From Aestuariispira insulae (GTDB taxonomy: Bacteria; Pseudomonadota; Alphaproteobacteria; UBA8366; Aestuariispiraceae): a DNA stretch of 64,000 nucleotides. The number at the start of each line of letters is the position of its first letter. The stretch's first letter is position 1. The DNA lies in NCBI RefSeq assembly GCF_003385955.1, contig NZ_QRDW01000001.1, positions 809,757 through 873,756 on the forward strand, given 5' to 3'. A model generated the notes under the pieces. It ran no database searches. It saw only the letters and a program-made list of their open reading frames with translations, and had not been told where the DNA came from. Positions 19,396 through 28,780 of the stretch are shown piece after piece. Position numbers and translations under genes: made by a program.

Positions 19396-20646
19396 ATGGC
19401 TTATTTTCAGGGATCTTTTGGGCTTGTCGTCATTTGCCTTCTGGCCTGGGCGATAAGTGAAAACAGACGTGCGGTTTCGTGGAAACTGCCGTTGGCAGGG
19501 ATCGGGCTGCAACTTGTTATTGCTGCGTTGCTGTTGAAACTGCCCGTCTCGCGCGAGCTGTTTCTATGGATGAATTCCCTGGTGCTTGCCATTGAACAGG
19601 CCACCGAGGCCGGCACCAAACTTGTCTTTGGCTATCTGGGCGGCGGCCCCCTTCCCTTCGAAGAACCTTTCCCCGGTGCGGCCTGGATCCTGGCCTTTCG
19701 CGGCCTGCCGATCATCCTGGTGATGAGCGCACTTTCCGGCCTGCTTTTCTATTGGAAAATCCTGCCACTGATTGTGCGCGGATTTTCCTGGCTGCTGCGC
19801 CGTTCGCTCGGAATTGGCGGTGCGGTCGGTGTCAGTGCCGCAGCCAATGTCTTTGTCGGCATGGTCGAAGCCCCGCTTTTTGTGAAACCCTATCTCCTGC
19901 GCCTGACAAGGGCGGAGCTGTTCATGGTCATGTCAGTGGGCCTGTCCACGGTCGCGGGAACGGTCATGGTGCTGTATGCAACGATCCTGGGCCATGTCAT
20001 CCCCGGTGTCCTGGGCCATATCCTGACCGCATCGATCATCAGTGCGCCCGCCGCATTGTTGATCGCACGCCTGATGGTCCCCGATAACGGCGAGGCCACC
20101 GAAGCGGACCGTATGACACCACCGGCGGAAGCCGACAGTGCCATGGAAGCGATAGTCAACAGCACCGGCATGGGGATCAAACTGATCGCCAATATCATTG
20201 CCATGCTGATTGTCATCGTGGCCCTGGTCTATCTGGTCAACCAACTATTCGCTTTCCTGCCCAATGTTGATGATACCCCGCTGACCATCCAGCGCATCAC
20301 CGGTTGGATCTTCGCGCCGCTGGCCTGGCTAATGGGCATGAGTTGGAACGAGGCCCTCGTCAGCGGGGAGCTGTTTGGAACCCGTTTGGTGTTGACCGAA
20401 TTTGTTGCTTATCTGGATATGAGCAAGCTGCCGATGGGAACCCTATCGGAACGCGCCAATGTCATCATGCTGTATGGATTATGTGGCTTTGCCAGCCTGC
20501 CCAGCCTCGGCATCATGATCGGCGGTTTGGGCGCCATGGTACCGGAAAGACGGGCGGAAATCCTGGAACTGGGTTTTAAATCCGTCCTGGCCGCCACCCT
20601 GGCAACCGCCATGACCGGCACCGTGGCCGGGTTGCTCAGTTTCTAG
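19396..20646 (+). CDS. Concentrative nucleoside transporter (CNT/NupC family)
   Basis: A 416-residue inner-membrane protein with about nine hydrophobic segments. Family hallmarks are GVSAAANVFVGMVEAPLFVKPYL near residue 147 and the C-terminal GTRLVLTEFVAYLDM and ANVIMLYGLCGFASLPSLGI. CNT proteins import nucleosides coupled to H+ or Na+. Its TAG stop overlaps the stop of the convergent DUF1624 gene within a CTAG palindrome at 20643-20646. No purine or pyrimidine salvage gene is adjacent. Confidence 0.9.
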   Translation: MAYFQGSFGLVVICLLAWAISENRRAVSWKLPLAGIGLQLVIAALLLKLPVSRELFLWMNSLVLAIEQATEAGTKLVFGYLGGGPLPFEEPFPGAAWILAFRGLPIILVMSALSGLLFYWKILPLIVRGFSWLLRRSLGIGGAVGVSAAANVFVGMVEAPLFVKPYLLRLTRAELFMVMSVGLSTVAGTVMVLYATILGHVIPGVLGHILTASIISAPAALLIARLMVPDNGEATEADRMTPPAEADSAMEAIVNSTGMGIKLIANIIAMLIVIVALVYLVNQLFAFLPNVDDTPLTIQRITGWIFAPLAWLMGMSWNEALVSGELFGTRLVLTEFVAYLDMSKLPMGTLSERANVIMLYGLCGFASLPSLGIMIGGLGAMVPERRAEILELGFKSVLAATLATAMTGTVAGLLSF

Positions 20647-21386
20647 AGGATATAGGTAACTGCCAGATACAGACCACCGAATAAGATCGGCTGGTGCAGC
20701 ATATAAATCAGCAGGCTGTGCCGGCCGGCCAGACCGCAGAGACGGAAGATCGCCTGATCAGTGCGCCAGCCGAGAATCCAAGGATGGGCCAACATCCAGC
20801 GCCCCAGGATCACCCCTGACAAGGATAGACCGAACCATGGAAAAACCGGCACATAATCTGAGGGCTGCCCAACCGGCCACCAGAGACCCAGCCAGGAAAG
20901 CCAGGGGGCGGCGAAAGCCTCTGAAAACAGCCAGAAAGGCCCCGACAGGAAGAAGGCTGTCAGACACAATATCAGGATCGACGGCAGACGCCCGAGCAAC
21001 AACAAAAGCAAACTGGCCAACGCGATATGGTGCAGGATGCCAAAGTAAATGAAACTGCCTGGGTCCATCTGATAGGTTCCCAAGGAAATCACAGCGGCAC
21101 AGGCTGCCACCTTTAACCATCGCAAGACAAAGGGTTTCGGCAGAATTCCCCTGGTTTGGACCAGCACAAAGGCAATGCCGGAAACCAGCAATATGGTCCC
21201 GGCGATGCTTCTAGCGAACCAGACCCAGAACGGATCTGACGTGATCTGAATATCAGCCAGCCCGAAAAAGCTGAGATCCCAGGAAAAATGGAAGACAATC
21301 ATGGCCAGAATGGCCAGACCGCGTACCGCATCAACCAGATCATATCGGATGGTTGGCACCCGCCTCTCCCCTTTTCCCAGGCTCAC
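20643..21386 (-). CDS. DUF1624 / heparan-alpha-glucosaminide N-acetyltransferase-like membrane protein
   Basis: A 247-residue polytopic membrane protein (about seven helices). The N-terminal RYDLVDAVRGLAILAMIVFH with a conserved D-x-x-R-G-L and F-H pair is the DUF1624/HGSNAT signature, related to acyltransferase 3-like enzymes that move acetyl groups across membranes. The substrate is unknown. It is probably last in a minus-strand run with DUF1244, YbdK and N-formylglutamate amidohydrolase genes (gap to DUF1244 9 bp). Confidence 0.8.
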   Translation of the reverse strand: MSLGKGERRVPTIRYDLVDAVRGLAILAMIVFHFSWDLSFFGLADIQITSDPFWVWFARSIAGTILLVSGIAFVLVQTRGILPKPFVLRWLKVAACAAVISLGTYQMDPGSFIYFGILHHIALASLLLLLLGRLPSILILCLTAFFLSGPFWLFSEAFAAPWLSWLGLWWPVGQPSDYVPVFPWFGLSLSGVILGRWMLAHPWILGWRTDQAIFRLCGLAGRHSLLIYMLHQPILFGGLYLAVTYIL

Positions 21387-21395
21387 AAGCGAGGC

Positions 21396-21713
21396 TTATC
21401 CTTCACCATGAGTTTTGGCGTGGGAGATCTCAAATTGGGCCAATTGCTCCGCACTGGCCTCTTTCTGGTATTTGGCCTTCCAATCGTCATAGGGCATGCC
21501 ATAAATGATCTCGCGCGCATCATCATAAGTCATGTCCAGCCCTTTATCCTCAGCCGCCTTTCTGTACCATTTCGAGAGGCAGTTCCGACAAAAGCCAGCC
21601 AGATTCATCATGTCGATATTCTGCACATCCGTGCGTTCGCGGAAATGCGCCACCAGTGTGCGGAAAGCAGCCGCTTCCAGTTCAATGCGTGTCTGGTCAT
21701 CCATGGACGCCAT
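21396..21713 (-). CDS. DUF1244 family protein
   Basis: About 105 residues. The DUF1244 core is clear: LEAAAFRTLVAHFRERTDVQ, then NLAGFCRNCLSKWYRKAA with its C-x-x-C pair, then AREIIYGMPYDDWKAKYQ. The structure of a homologue is known as a small helical protein, but the function is not. ATG 21713 (MASMDDQ) is preferred over 21740 because GGGAGAGA precedes it at the right distance. It lies between the YbdK and DUF1624 genes on the same strand. Confidence 0.88.
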   Translation of the reverse strand: MASMDDQTRIELEAAAFRTLVAHFRERTDVQNIDMMNLAGFCRNCLSKWYRKAAEDKGLDMTYDDAREIIYGMPYDDWKAKYQKEASAEQLAQFEISHAKTHGEG

Positions 21714-21773
21714 CTCTATCTCTCCCAAGAGTTCAATCAAACATCGGTTATATCTAATCAGATCCCAGCGGTT

Positions 21774-22931
21774 TTAAACCGGGATGTCATGCACGGTCTC
21801 GTCAATGAGCCAATCCACCACGTCATCCAGCGCCTGTTGCTCGGTTTTATTGGCCGCCAAGGCCTCGTTATAGACACGCACCTGATTGTCAGCACTGCTG
21901 CCGCGATGGAGGATTTCCCGCGCCTGCGCCACTTCCCTCACGCAACCCAGGATTTCCTGGTCTTCCGCCGTCAACTCGATCAACTCTTCCAGCAGATCCG
22001 CATAATCAATGATCTGAGCCTTGCCGAAATCAATCAGCCCCTGGGAAAAGCCATAGCGTTGCGCCCGCCAACGGTTTTCGTTGATCAACATATCGGAATA
22101 CATGCGCCAGCGCTGGTTAGAGCGGCGCAACCGTTGCAGCATGGACAGCAGACAGGCATAGAGTGCTGCCACGGTGATGCCATCCTCCAGCCGGGTGCAG
22201 ATGTCGGCGATCCGCATTTCCAGGGTCGGGAATTTGCAATGGGGCCGAATATCCCACCACATCTTGGACCCATCTTCGATCACACCCGCCTTGATCAGCA
22301 TATTTAAGTGGCGCTGATATTCTGACCAGCTTTCAAACCGTTCCGGCAGGCCGGTGCGCGGCAATTCGTCAAACACCGCCAGACGGTAACATTTCAGGCC
22401 GGTATTATGGCCGCGCCAGAAAGGCGAGGATGTGGTCAGTACCAACAGATGAGGCAAAAAATAGGATACCTGGTTCAACAGATCGATGCGAGTATCATCA
22501 TCATCAAAACCCACATGAACATGCATGCCGCAGATCACCAGACGCTGGGCCACCGCCTTCAGATCGTTGGCCAGCATGTTATAGCGTTCTTTATCCGTAT
22601 GCTGCAGCTGCTGCCAATTGGCAGTCGGGTGGGTTGAGGCGGCAATCGGCGCAAGGCCATGGCGCCTGGCAGACCGGGCGACGGCACCGCGCATATGCAC
22701 CAGTTTTTCCCGTGCCTCCCCGATCGAACGGCAGACTGCGGTGCCGACCTCCACCTGCGCCTTGAGGAATTCAGGCGTGGCAAAACCGATGGTTTCATCC
22801 ACTTCCTTCAATACATCATTGATAACCGCTTCCTGGACACCGGTATCGCTGGTTAGCTGGCGCGTCTCGGGATCAACCAGAAGATATTCCTCTTCAATGC
22901 CGATGGTCAGACTGCTGATCTTCTTGGCCAT
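21774..22931 (-). CDS. YbdK-type carboxylate-amine ligase (GCS2 family)
   Basis: A 385-residue ATP-dependent ligase of the glutamate-cysteine ligase 2 family. GIEEEYLLVDPETR opens the protein; CGMHVHVGFDD near residue 135 and TLEMRIADICTRLED near 238 match the metal/ATP-binding core. E. coli YbdK has weak gamma-glutamylcysteine ligase activity; the true substrate is unknown. It lies 12 bp after the N-formylglutamate amidohydrolase gene on the same strand, so linked glutamate chemistry is a reasonable inference. Confidence 0.9.
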   Translation of the reverse strand: MAKKISSLTIGIEEEYLLVDPETRQLTSDTGVQEAVINDVLKEVDETIGFATPEFLKAQVEVGTAVCRSIGEAREKLVHMRGAVARSARRHGLAPIAASTHPTANWQQLQHTDKERYNMLANDLKAVAQRLVICGMHVHVGFDDDDTRIDLLNQVSYFLPHLLVLTTSSPFWRGHNTGLKCYRLAVFDELPRTGLPERFESWSEYQRHLNMLIKAGVIEDGSKMWWDIRPHCKFPTLEMRIADICTRLEDGITVAALYACLLSMLQRLRRSNQRWRMYSDMLINENRWRAQRYGFSQGLIDFGKAQIIDYADLLEELIELTAEDQEILGCVREVAQAREILHRGSSADNQVRVYNEALAANKTEQQALDDVVDWLIDETVHDIPV

Positions 22932-22943
22932 GAAAGCGCCCCC

Positions 22944-23771
22944 TTAATCCGCCAAACGGGCTTCCCCCTGATAGGCGGTATAGACATGCGGGTCGGCCAG
23001 CACCTCTTCCAGGGCGTCACCGACTATTTCTCCCCATTCCTGCTGGCCCGCTTCGGTCCGGATCAGATCCTGGCGGATCTCCAGCAACACATTGGGCAAT
23101 CCGCCCGGAAGTGCATGGGTTTCAATAGTATAGCCGTAAGGGTCCATGCCGGAATAGGGTTTGTTATCGCCAATGCACAAATCCGGACGCTGTTTGGCCA
23201 GAACCTTCATTAATGCCTCGCCCATGCGCCGGTCCCGGTTCATCAGGACACCGATATGCCAGGGGCGTTTGGCGCCGCGCATCTGGTCCGTGCAGCTATG
23301 CACCGAAATAATCGCCGGCAAGCGGCCATGTTCATGCCGGGAGGCAATGGCATCGGCCACACGTTCATGATAGGGCCAGTAGATCTCGTCCTGGCGCGCT
23401 TTGCGCTGTTCGGCGGAAATATTCCGGTTGCCCGGAACAATGTCACCATCGGATATTTCCCGGATACTGGTAAAATCATCAACTGGTCGGTTGATATCGA
23501 TTACCAGCCGGGAATAACCGCCGATCACAGCCGGTGCATCCAGACGGCGTGACAGATAATCTGCAACACCTTGTGCGCCAATATCATAAGCAATATGCCG
23601 TTCCATGATACCTGGTTGCACGCCAAGGCCGAACAGGGCCTCCGGCACCGCCTGACCCGCATGGTCACAGACGATCACAACCGGCGCGCGCCCGTCTGGA
23701 TTGCTCACGGTTACCGGGGCCGGATCATTGGCGGTCAAAAGGCGGGATTGGGTCATTACTTCAGTCATCAC
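22944..23771 (-). CDS. N-formylglutamate amidohydrolase family protein
   Basis: A 275-residue hydrolase of the FGase family. Markers are VVIVCDHAGQAVPE near residue 32, YSRLVIDINRP near 87 and the ISVHSCTDQM segment near 156, which hold the zinc ligands and catalytic residues. FGases release formate and glutamate, as in histidine degradation, but this clade often lacks hut neighbours, as here. It is first gene of a minus-strand run with ybdK-like, DUF1244 and DUF1624 genes. Two adjacent ATGs (23771, 23756) leave the exact start open. Confidence 0.85.
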   Translation of the reverse strand: MMTEVMTQSRLLTANDPAPVTVSNPDGRAPVVIVCDHAGQAVPEALFGLGVQPGIMERHIAYDIGAQGVADYLSRRLDAPAVIGGYSRLVIDINRPVDDFTSIREISDGDIVPGNRNISAEQRKARQDEIYWPYHERVADAIASRHEHGRLPAIISVHSCTDQMRGAKRPWHIGVLMNRDRRMGEALMKVLAKQRPDLCIGDNKPYSGMDPYGYTIETHALPGGLPNVLLEIRQDLIRTEAGQQEWGEIVGDALEEVLADPHVYTAYQGEARLAD

Positions 23772-24020
23772 TTAGCCGGATAATGTCTCTGGTCACGGAC
23801 TATACAGATTTCTGTCCCGTAATAAAGGCTTGAGCCCAAACCACCGCCGGCATCCCCCGGCAAGGGAACGATCTGGCAAAATTGTTCCGGGTGTAACTTT
23901 ACAACTGATAGCCAACAACGTTCAGAAAAACATCACGCAGGAATAATCATATGATCACAAACCGGGAATGAAATACCTGCCGACCACGGGTCTTACCTTA
24001 ATCAATCCCCGGAGCAGGAT

Positions 24021-25595
24021 ATGACAATGAAATTCTCACGACGCGGCTTTTTGACCTCCGCTTCCGCAACCGGCTTTGCCATGGCCACCGGCTTTGCCAT
24101 GCCGAGCCTTTCCCGGGCCGCCTCCCGGCCACAGATCACTCACGGCTTGCAGTCCGGTGATGTCACCACCGATTCCGGTATGATCTGGGCGCGCACCGAC
24201 CGCCCGGCCCGGATGATGGTTGAATATGACGTCACCGACAGTTTCCGTAACCCGGTCCGGATGGCACCGATCAACGCCCTTCCCGAGAGCGATCTGGCCG
24301 CCAAGCGCCTGATCGAAAACCTGCCGTCCGACCAGGATATCTTCTATCGGGTTCAGTTCGCCGACCTCAATGACATCAATGCGCTTTCCGAGCCGATGGT
24401 CGGCCATTTCCGGACCGCACCGGCATCGCGGCGAAACATCCGCTTTGCCTGGTCCGGTGACACCGCCGGTCAGGGCTGGGGCATCGACAAGGACCGGGGC
24501 GGCATGAAAACCTATACCACCATGGCCAAGCATCAGCCTGACTTTTTCATCCATTCCGGCGACACCGTCTATGCCGATGGCCCGCTGAAGGATGAAGTTG
24601 CCCTGAAGGACGGCACGGTTTGGAAAAACCTGATGACCCAGGAAAAATCCAAAGTGGCGGAAACCCTGGCGGAATATCGCGGCCAGTGGAAATACAATCT
24701 GATGGATGACAATGTTCGTGACTTCAACGCCCAGGTACCCACCTTCTTCCAGTGGGACGACCATGAAGTTGTCAACAACTGGTCCGACGCCAAGAACCTG
24801 ATGGCCGATGATCGTTACAGCGAAAAGAATGTCCATGTTTTGGCCGCCCGTGCCAGCCGGGCTTTCCATGAAATGACCCCGATCCGCCAAACGCCGTCCG
24901 AGCCGGGCCGTGTTTACCGCCAGATCAGCTATGGGCCGATGCTGGACGTCTTCTTCCTGGATTTGCGTTCCTATCGCGGCCCCAACGGCGCGTCCATGGA
25001 AGCGGAGATGAACCCGGCCTCCCGAATTTTGGGCGCTGAACAGCTGGCCTGGTTGAAGAAATCCCTGGCCGCCTCCAAAGCCACCTGGAAAGTGATCGCC
25101 TGTGACATGCCGATCGGCCTGATCGTTTGGGACAACTGGAAAGAAAAAGCCGGTGCGGAAGCGGTTTCCAACGGCGACCACGGCGCCGCCAAGGGCCGAG
25201 AGCTGGAATTTGCCGATCTGCTGCGCTTCATCAAGAATGCCGACATTGAAAACATCGTCTGGCTGACTGCTGATGTGCATTACACCGCAGCTCACTACTA
25301 TAACCCGGACAAAGCCAGTTTCCAGGATTTCAAACCTTTCTGGGAATTTGTCTCCGGCCCGATCCATGCAGGCACCTTTGGGCCGAACGACCTGGACAAA
25401 ACCTTTGGCCCCGAAGTCAAATTCGTCAAGGCACCGACCAAGGAACAGGGGGCAAACCTGCCGCCGTCCATGGGGCTTCAATTCTTTGGCCTTGTGGATA
25501 TCGACGGCCAAACCGAACAGCTCACTGTGCGCCTGATGGATCGCGACGATTCGGAGTTGCACAAAATCACGCTCGATCCGGTCCGCCGTAGCTGA
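24021..25595 (+). CDS. phoD: PhoD-like alkaline phosphatase, Tat-exported
   Basis: A 524-residue PhoD-family phosphodiesterase/alkaline phosphatase. The Tat signal S-R-R-G-F-L-T is at residues 5-11, with a hydrophobic stretch to about residue 37. Metal-site motifs include FAWSGDTAGQG, FFIHSGDTVYADG near 179 and WDDHEVVNNW near 248, and LTADVHYTAAHYY near 416. PhoD enzymes bind Fe/Ca and are periplasmic or secreted. GGAG precedes ATG 24021. No clear Pho box was found in the 249-bp upstream region. A long perfect hairpin follows. Confidence 0.92.
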   Translation: MTMKFSRRGFLTSASATGFAMATGFAMPSLSRAASRPQITHGLQSGDVTTDSGMIWARTDRPARMMVEYDVTDSFRNPVRMAPINALPESDLAAKRLIENLPSDQDIFYRVQFADLNDINALSEPMVGHFRTAPASRRNIRFAWSGDTAGQGWGIDKDRGGMKTYTTMAKHQPDFFIHSGDTVYADGPLKDEVALKDGTVWKNLMTQEKSKVAETLAEYRGQWKYNLMDDNVRDFNAQVPTFFQWDDHEVVNNWSDAKNLMADDRYSEKNVHVLAARASRAFHEMTPIRQTPSEPGRVYRQISYGPMLDVFFLDLRSYRGPNGASMEAEMNPASRILGAEQLAWLKKSLAASKATWKVIACDMPIGLIVWDNWKEKAGAEAVSNGDHGAAKGRELEFADLLRFIKNADIENIVWLTADVHYTAAHYYNPDKASFQDFKPFWEFVSGPIHAGTFGPNDLDKTFGPEVKFVKAPTKEQGANLPPSMGLQFFGLVDIDGQTEQLTVRLMDRDDSELHKITLDPVRRS

Positions 25596-25604
25596 CCGGC
25601 GGCA

Positions 25605-25632
25605 GGACACGCCCGGACCTCCGGGCGTGTCC
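25605..25632 (+). terminator. GC-rich hairpin after phoD
   Basis: A 12-bp perfect stem (GGACACGCCCGG at 25605-25616, CCGGGCGTGTCC at 25621-25632) with a 4-nt loop but no T run after it. It may be a non-canonical terminator or an RNA-protecting 3' structure. Confidence 0.6.
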
Positions 25633-25736
25633 ACCACCGCTCGCGAACTGTTTACCCATAGCCCCCTTGTGGTGATCGCTCTCCTGACTGATCCTGTTCA
25701 GCCATCTTCGGGAAAACAACCAGGGAACGCCAAGCC

Positions 25737-26975
25737 ATGAAACGGGGTGACAGCCACAAGATCACTTTCACCAACCGCCAGGGGCAGACATTGGCGGCCA
25801 GGCTGGATCTGCCGTTGGAAACGCCTAGGGCTTATGCGCTTTTTGCCCATTGCTTTACCTGTTCTAAAGATATTTTCGCCGCCAGCCGGATCGCCCAGGG
25901 CCTAACAAATAATGACATTGCTGTGCTGCGATTTGATTTCACAGGACTTGGTGCCAGCGAAGGAGAATTTGCCAATTCAAATTTCAGTTCCAATGTGGAA
26001 GACCTAGAGGATGCCGCCCGGTTTCTCGCAGAGGAATATGAGTCCCCCGCACTCTTGATCGGCCATAGCCTGGGCGGGGCAGCAGTCCTGGTGGCAGCCC
26101 CCAGATTGGAAAGCGTGCAGGCGGTTGCCACCATCAATGCGCCGGCCGATCCAGATCATGTGAAAGAGAATTTCCATTATGCCCTGCCGGAAATTCAGGA
26201 ATCCGGTGCCGCGCAGGTAACCCTGGCTGGCCGCCCCTTCACAATCAAACGGCAGTTTCTGGAAGATATAGCCCAACAACGGCTGGCCGATGAAATTGCC
26301 ACCATGAAAAAAGCACTGCTGGTGTTCCATGCTCCACTGGATCAGCAGGTCGGCATTGAAAATGCAGCTAAGATTTTTAAGGCCGCCAAACATCCCAAAA
26401 GCTTCATCTCCCTGGACCAGGCGGATCATCTGCTCAGCGACCGGCAGGATGCGATCTATGTGGCCGATCTTCTCGGATCCTGGGCACGGCGCTACCTTCC
26501 CGCCCCTGACTCTGCCATCCATCCAGAAGATCTGTCAGAAGGCGAAGTTTTGGTTCAGGAAAACGGTGTCGGCCGGTTCTCCCAAACCATATCGGTCGGC
26601 GGACGCCATAAACTTCTTGCGGATGAGCCGCCGCGGATCGGCGGCACTGATACAGGCCCCACCCCCTATGATCTGCTGTTAAGCGGTCTTGGTGCCTGCA
26701 CGACGATGACCATGCGCATGTATGCACAACGCAAGGGGCTTTCCCTTGATCGTGCCAAGGTCACATTACGCCATGAGAAGATTCATGCCGATGACTGCGA
26801 AAGCTGCGAGTCGCAGGGCGGCAAAATAGACAGGATCGAGCGCAGAATAGAGCTTATCGGCGATCTCAGTAACAAAGAGCGGGCAAAACTGCTGGAGATT
26901 GCCGACAAATGCCCGGTTCACAGAACCCTGCATTCCGAAGTCCAGATCAACAGCCGCCTTGCAGATGACGAATAG
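25737..26975 (+). CDS. Fused alpha/beta hydrolase - OsmC protein
   Basis: A 412-residue two-domain protein. Residues ~1-250 are an alpha/beta hydrolase with the nucleophile elbow GHSLGG near 104 and a catalytic His in DQADHLL near 227. Residues ~265-410 are an OsmC domain with two cysteines, in GLGACTTMTM (~322) and ADKCPVHRTL (~390). OsmC domains reduce organic hydroperoxides; the hydrolase may release or process the substrate. The fusion is known in proteobacteria but its substrate is not. ATG 25737 starts the conserved segment. Convergent with the acyl-CoA synthetase at 26993. Confidence 0.9.
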   Translation: MKRGDSHKITFTNRQGQTLAARLDLPLETPRAYALFAHCFTCSKDIFAASRIAQGLTNNDIAVLRFDFTGLGASEGEFANSNFSSNVEDLEDAARFLAEEYESPALLIGHSLGGAAVLVAAPRLESVQAVATINAPADPDHVKENFHYALPEIQESGAAQVTLAGRPFTIKRQFLEDIAQQRLADEIATMKKALLVFHAPLDQQVGIENAAKIFKAAKHPKSFISLDQADHLLSDRQDAIYVADLLGSWARRYLPAPDSAIHPEDLSEGEVLVQENGVGRFSQTISVGGRHKLLADEPPRIGGTDTGPTPYDLLLSGLGACTTMTMRMYAQRKGLSLDRAKVTLRHEKIHADDCESCESQGGKIDRIERRIELIGDLSNKERAKLLEIADKCPVHRTLHSEVQINSRLADDE

Positions 26976-26992
26976 GGCGCGCTGGAATTAGC

Positions 26993-28609
26993 TCAGCTAT
27001 TTTCAGGCAGATCCCGCAATTTACGCCGCATCACTTTACCCGTCGTCGTCATCGGCAATTCCCGGACATAGGCAATAGCGCGCGGATATTCATGGGCCGC
27101 CAGTTTGGTTTTCACATAAGTCTGGATCTCACGGGTCAGTGTTTCATCTTCTGAAAAACCGTCCCGCAGAACGATATAGGCTTTCACCGACTGCGTCCTG
27201 ATCGGATCTGGAACGCCAATCACCGCCGCCAACTGAACGGCCGGATGGTTGATCAGGCAATCCTCAATCTCGCCCGGTCCAACGCGATAGCCCGCCGTCG
27301 TGATTACGTCATCGTCGCGCCCGATATACCAGAGATAGCCATCTTCATCTTTCTTGCCAGTATCCCCGGTCAGCAGCCAGTCACCAATGAATTTTTCCGC
27401 CGTCGCCTGCTCATTTTGCCAATAGCGCAAAAACATGACCGGATCCGGACGGCGCACTGCAATCAGACCTTGTTCACCGGCGGGCAAAACATTGCCATCT
27501 GCATCAATGACCTCAACCTGGTGTCCCGGGATCGGTTTGCCCATGGAACCCGGCCGGATATCCATTGCCTGCTCACAACAGCCCACCACCAGATTACATT
27601 CCGTCTGGCCGTAAAACTCATTGATATTGATGCCGAATGTCTCCCGTCCCCAATCAAGCAGGCCAGCCCCCAGGCTTTCCCCGCCGGATCCGATGGAACG
27701 CAAATCATGGGAGAAACGCTCCCTTGGCTTTTCCACCTGACGCATCAGTTTCAAAGCGGTCGGGGGCATAAAAACATTACGGACCTTGAAATCCGCCATC
27801 AGGCGGAAGGCCTCTTCCGGGTCAAATTTTGCGGCGCGATAAGCCAGAACCGGCTTACCATGATGCAAACTGGGCAACAGGACATCGATCAAGCCCCCGA
27901 TCCAGGCCCAGTCTGCCGGTGTCCAGAAAAGGTCCTGATCCTGGGGAAAGAAATTATGCGGAAATTCAACGCCCGGCAGATGGCCCAGCAGAACCCGGTG
28001 CGCATGCAGAGCGCCTTTGGGATTCCCCGTTGTGCCGGACGTAAAGATGATCAGTGCCGGATCATCGGCTTTGGTCGGAACCGGTTCAAACCGGTCGGAC
28101 GAGCGTTCCAGTAGAGCATGGAAATCCTGCGCGTCTTCCATACTGCCATCAATGCAGAAAACCGCTTCCAATGCCGGCAACCTGTCCCGGATTGTGGCGA
28201 TCTTCTCCACCCCGGACTTGTCCGTCACCAAGAAACGGGCACCGCTGGCAGATAACCTGTATTCCAGCGCCTCTTCCCCAAACAGCACAAAGAGTGGCAC
28301 CGCGATCATGCCCGATTTATACGCCGCGATATGCGCGATCGCCGTTTCCGGCGCCTGGGGCAGTAATATGGCTAATCTGTCCTCACGCATGGCCCCATGG
28401 GCCGACAGCAGATTGGCGAAACGGTTGGATAGCGCTTTCAGGTCGCCAAAGCTATAATCGCGGACCTGACCGTCCTGGTCCCGGAAAATGATGGCTTTTG
28501 CGGCCGGGTTTTGACGGTCACAAATATCGACCCCGATATTGTAATATTCAGGTATCTGCCATTGGAAGCTGTCATAGACTTCCCCGTACTGTCCAGCGGC
28601 TTTCAGCAT
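26993..28609 (-). CDS. Acyl-CoA synthetase (AMP-forming, acetyl-CoA synthetase-like)
   Basis: About 538 residues of the ANL superfamily. IIFTSGTTGNPKGALHAHR near residue 160 is the P-loop motif; FYGQTECN near 333 and TGDTGKKDEDGYLWYIGRDDDVI near 412 follow, and the C-terminal TTGKVMRRKLR holds the catalytic Lys. It resembles medium-chain or propionate/acetate-type synthetases. ATG 28609 is preferred over 28627 since AAAGAAGGG precedes it. It is monocistronic. Confidence 0.87.
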   Translation of the reverse strand: MLKAAGQYGEVYDSFQWQIPEYYNIGVDICDRQNPAAKAIIFRDQDGQVRDYSFGDLKALSNRFANLLSAHGAMREDRLAILLPQAPETAIAHIAAYKSGMIAVPLFVLFGEEALEYRLSASGARFLVTDKSGVEKIATIRDRLPALEAVFCIDGSMEDAQDFHALLERSSDRFEPVPTKADDPALIIFTSGTTGNPKGALHAHRVLLGHLPGVEFPHNFFPQDQDLFWTPADWAWIGGLIDVLLPSLHHGKPVLAYRAAKFDPEEAFRLMADFKVRNVFMPPTALKLMRQVEKPRERFSHDLRSIGSGGESLGAGLLDWGRETFGININEFYGQTECNLVVGCCEQAMDIRPGSMGKPIPGHQVEVIDADGNVLPAGEQGLIAVRRPDPVMFLRYWQNEQATAEKFIGDWLLTGDTGKKDEDGYLWYIGRDDDVITTAGYRVGPGEIEDCLINHPAVQLAAVIGVPDPIRTQSVKAYIVLRDGFSEDETLTREIQTYVKTKLAAHEYPRAIAYVRELPMTTTGKVMRRKLRDLPENS

Positions 28610-28710
28610 CACGCACCCTTCTTTCATTGCGCGTGCCTTATATCACGATGCAGAATCCCGCTCCCAGAAAAATCAACGTAAACCCCGTGACAATTACTGG
28701 GTATCCGAAA

Positions 28711-28743
28711 TGAAAAAACCGGCTGAGGGGGCAGCCGGTTTTT
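28711..28743 (-). terminator. Intrinsic terminator for the lipoprotein operon
   Basis: The stem AAAAACCGGCTG (28714-28725)/CAGCCGGTTTTT (28732-28743) with a 6-nt loop; on the minus strand the right arm runs into TTTTTT. It ends the 29759/28781 gene pair. Confidence 0.85.
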
Positions 28744-28780
28744 CAACTTCATATCACAGCAATAGTAACTGCTGCCCGCC

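Noticed and set aside
23772..24020. A Pho box upstream of phoD
   Set aside because: TGTAACTTTACAACTGAT near 23890 looks slightly similar, but the spaced CTGTCA-type repeats are missing.
24036..25637. A 533-codon open frame on the minus strand, opposite phoD
   Set aside because: It is the antisense shadow of the well-supported phoD gene; it has no protein-like motif, and long antisense frames are expected with this codon bias.
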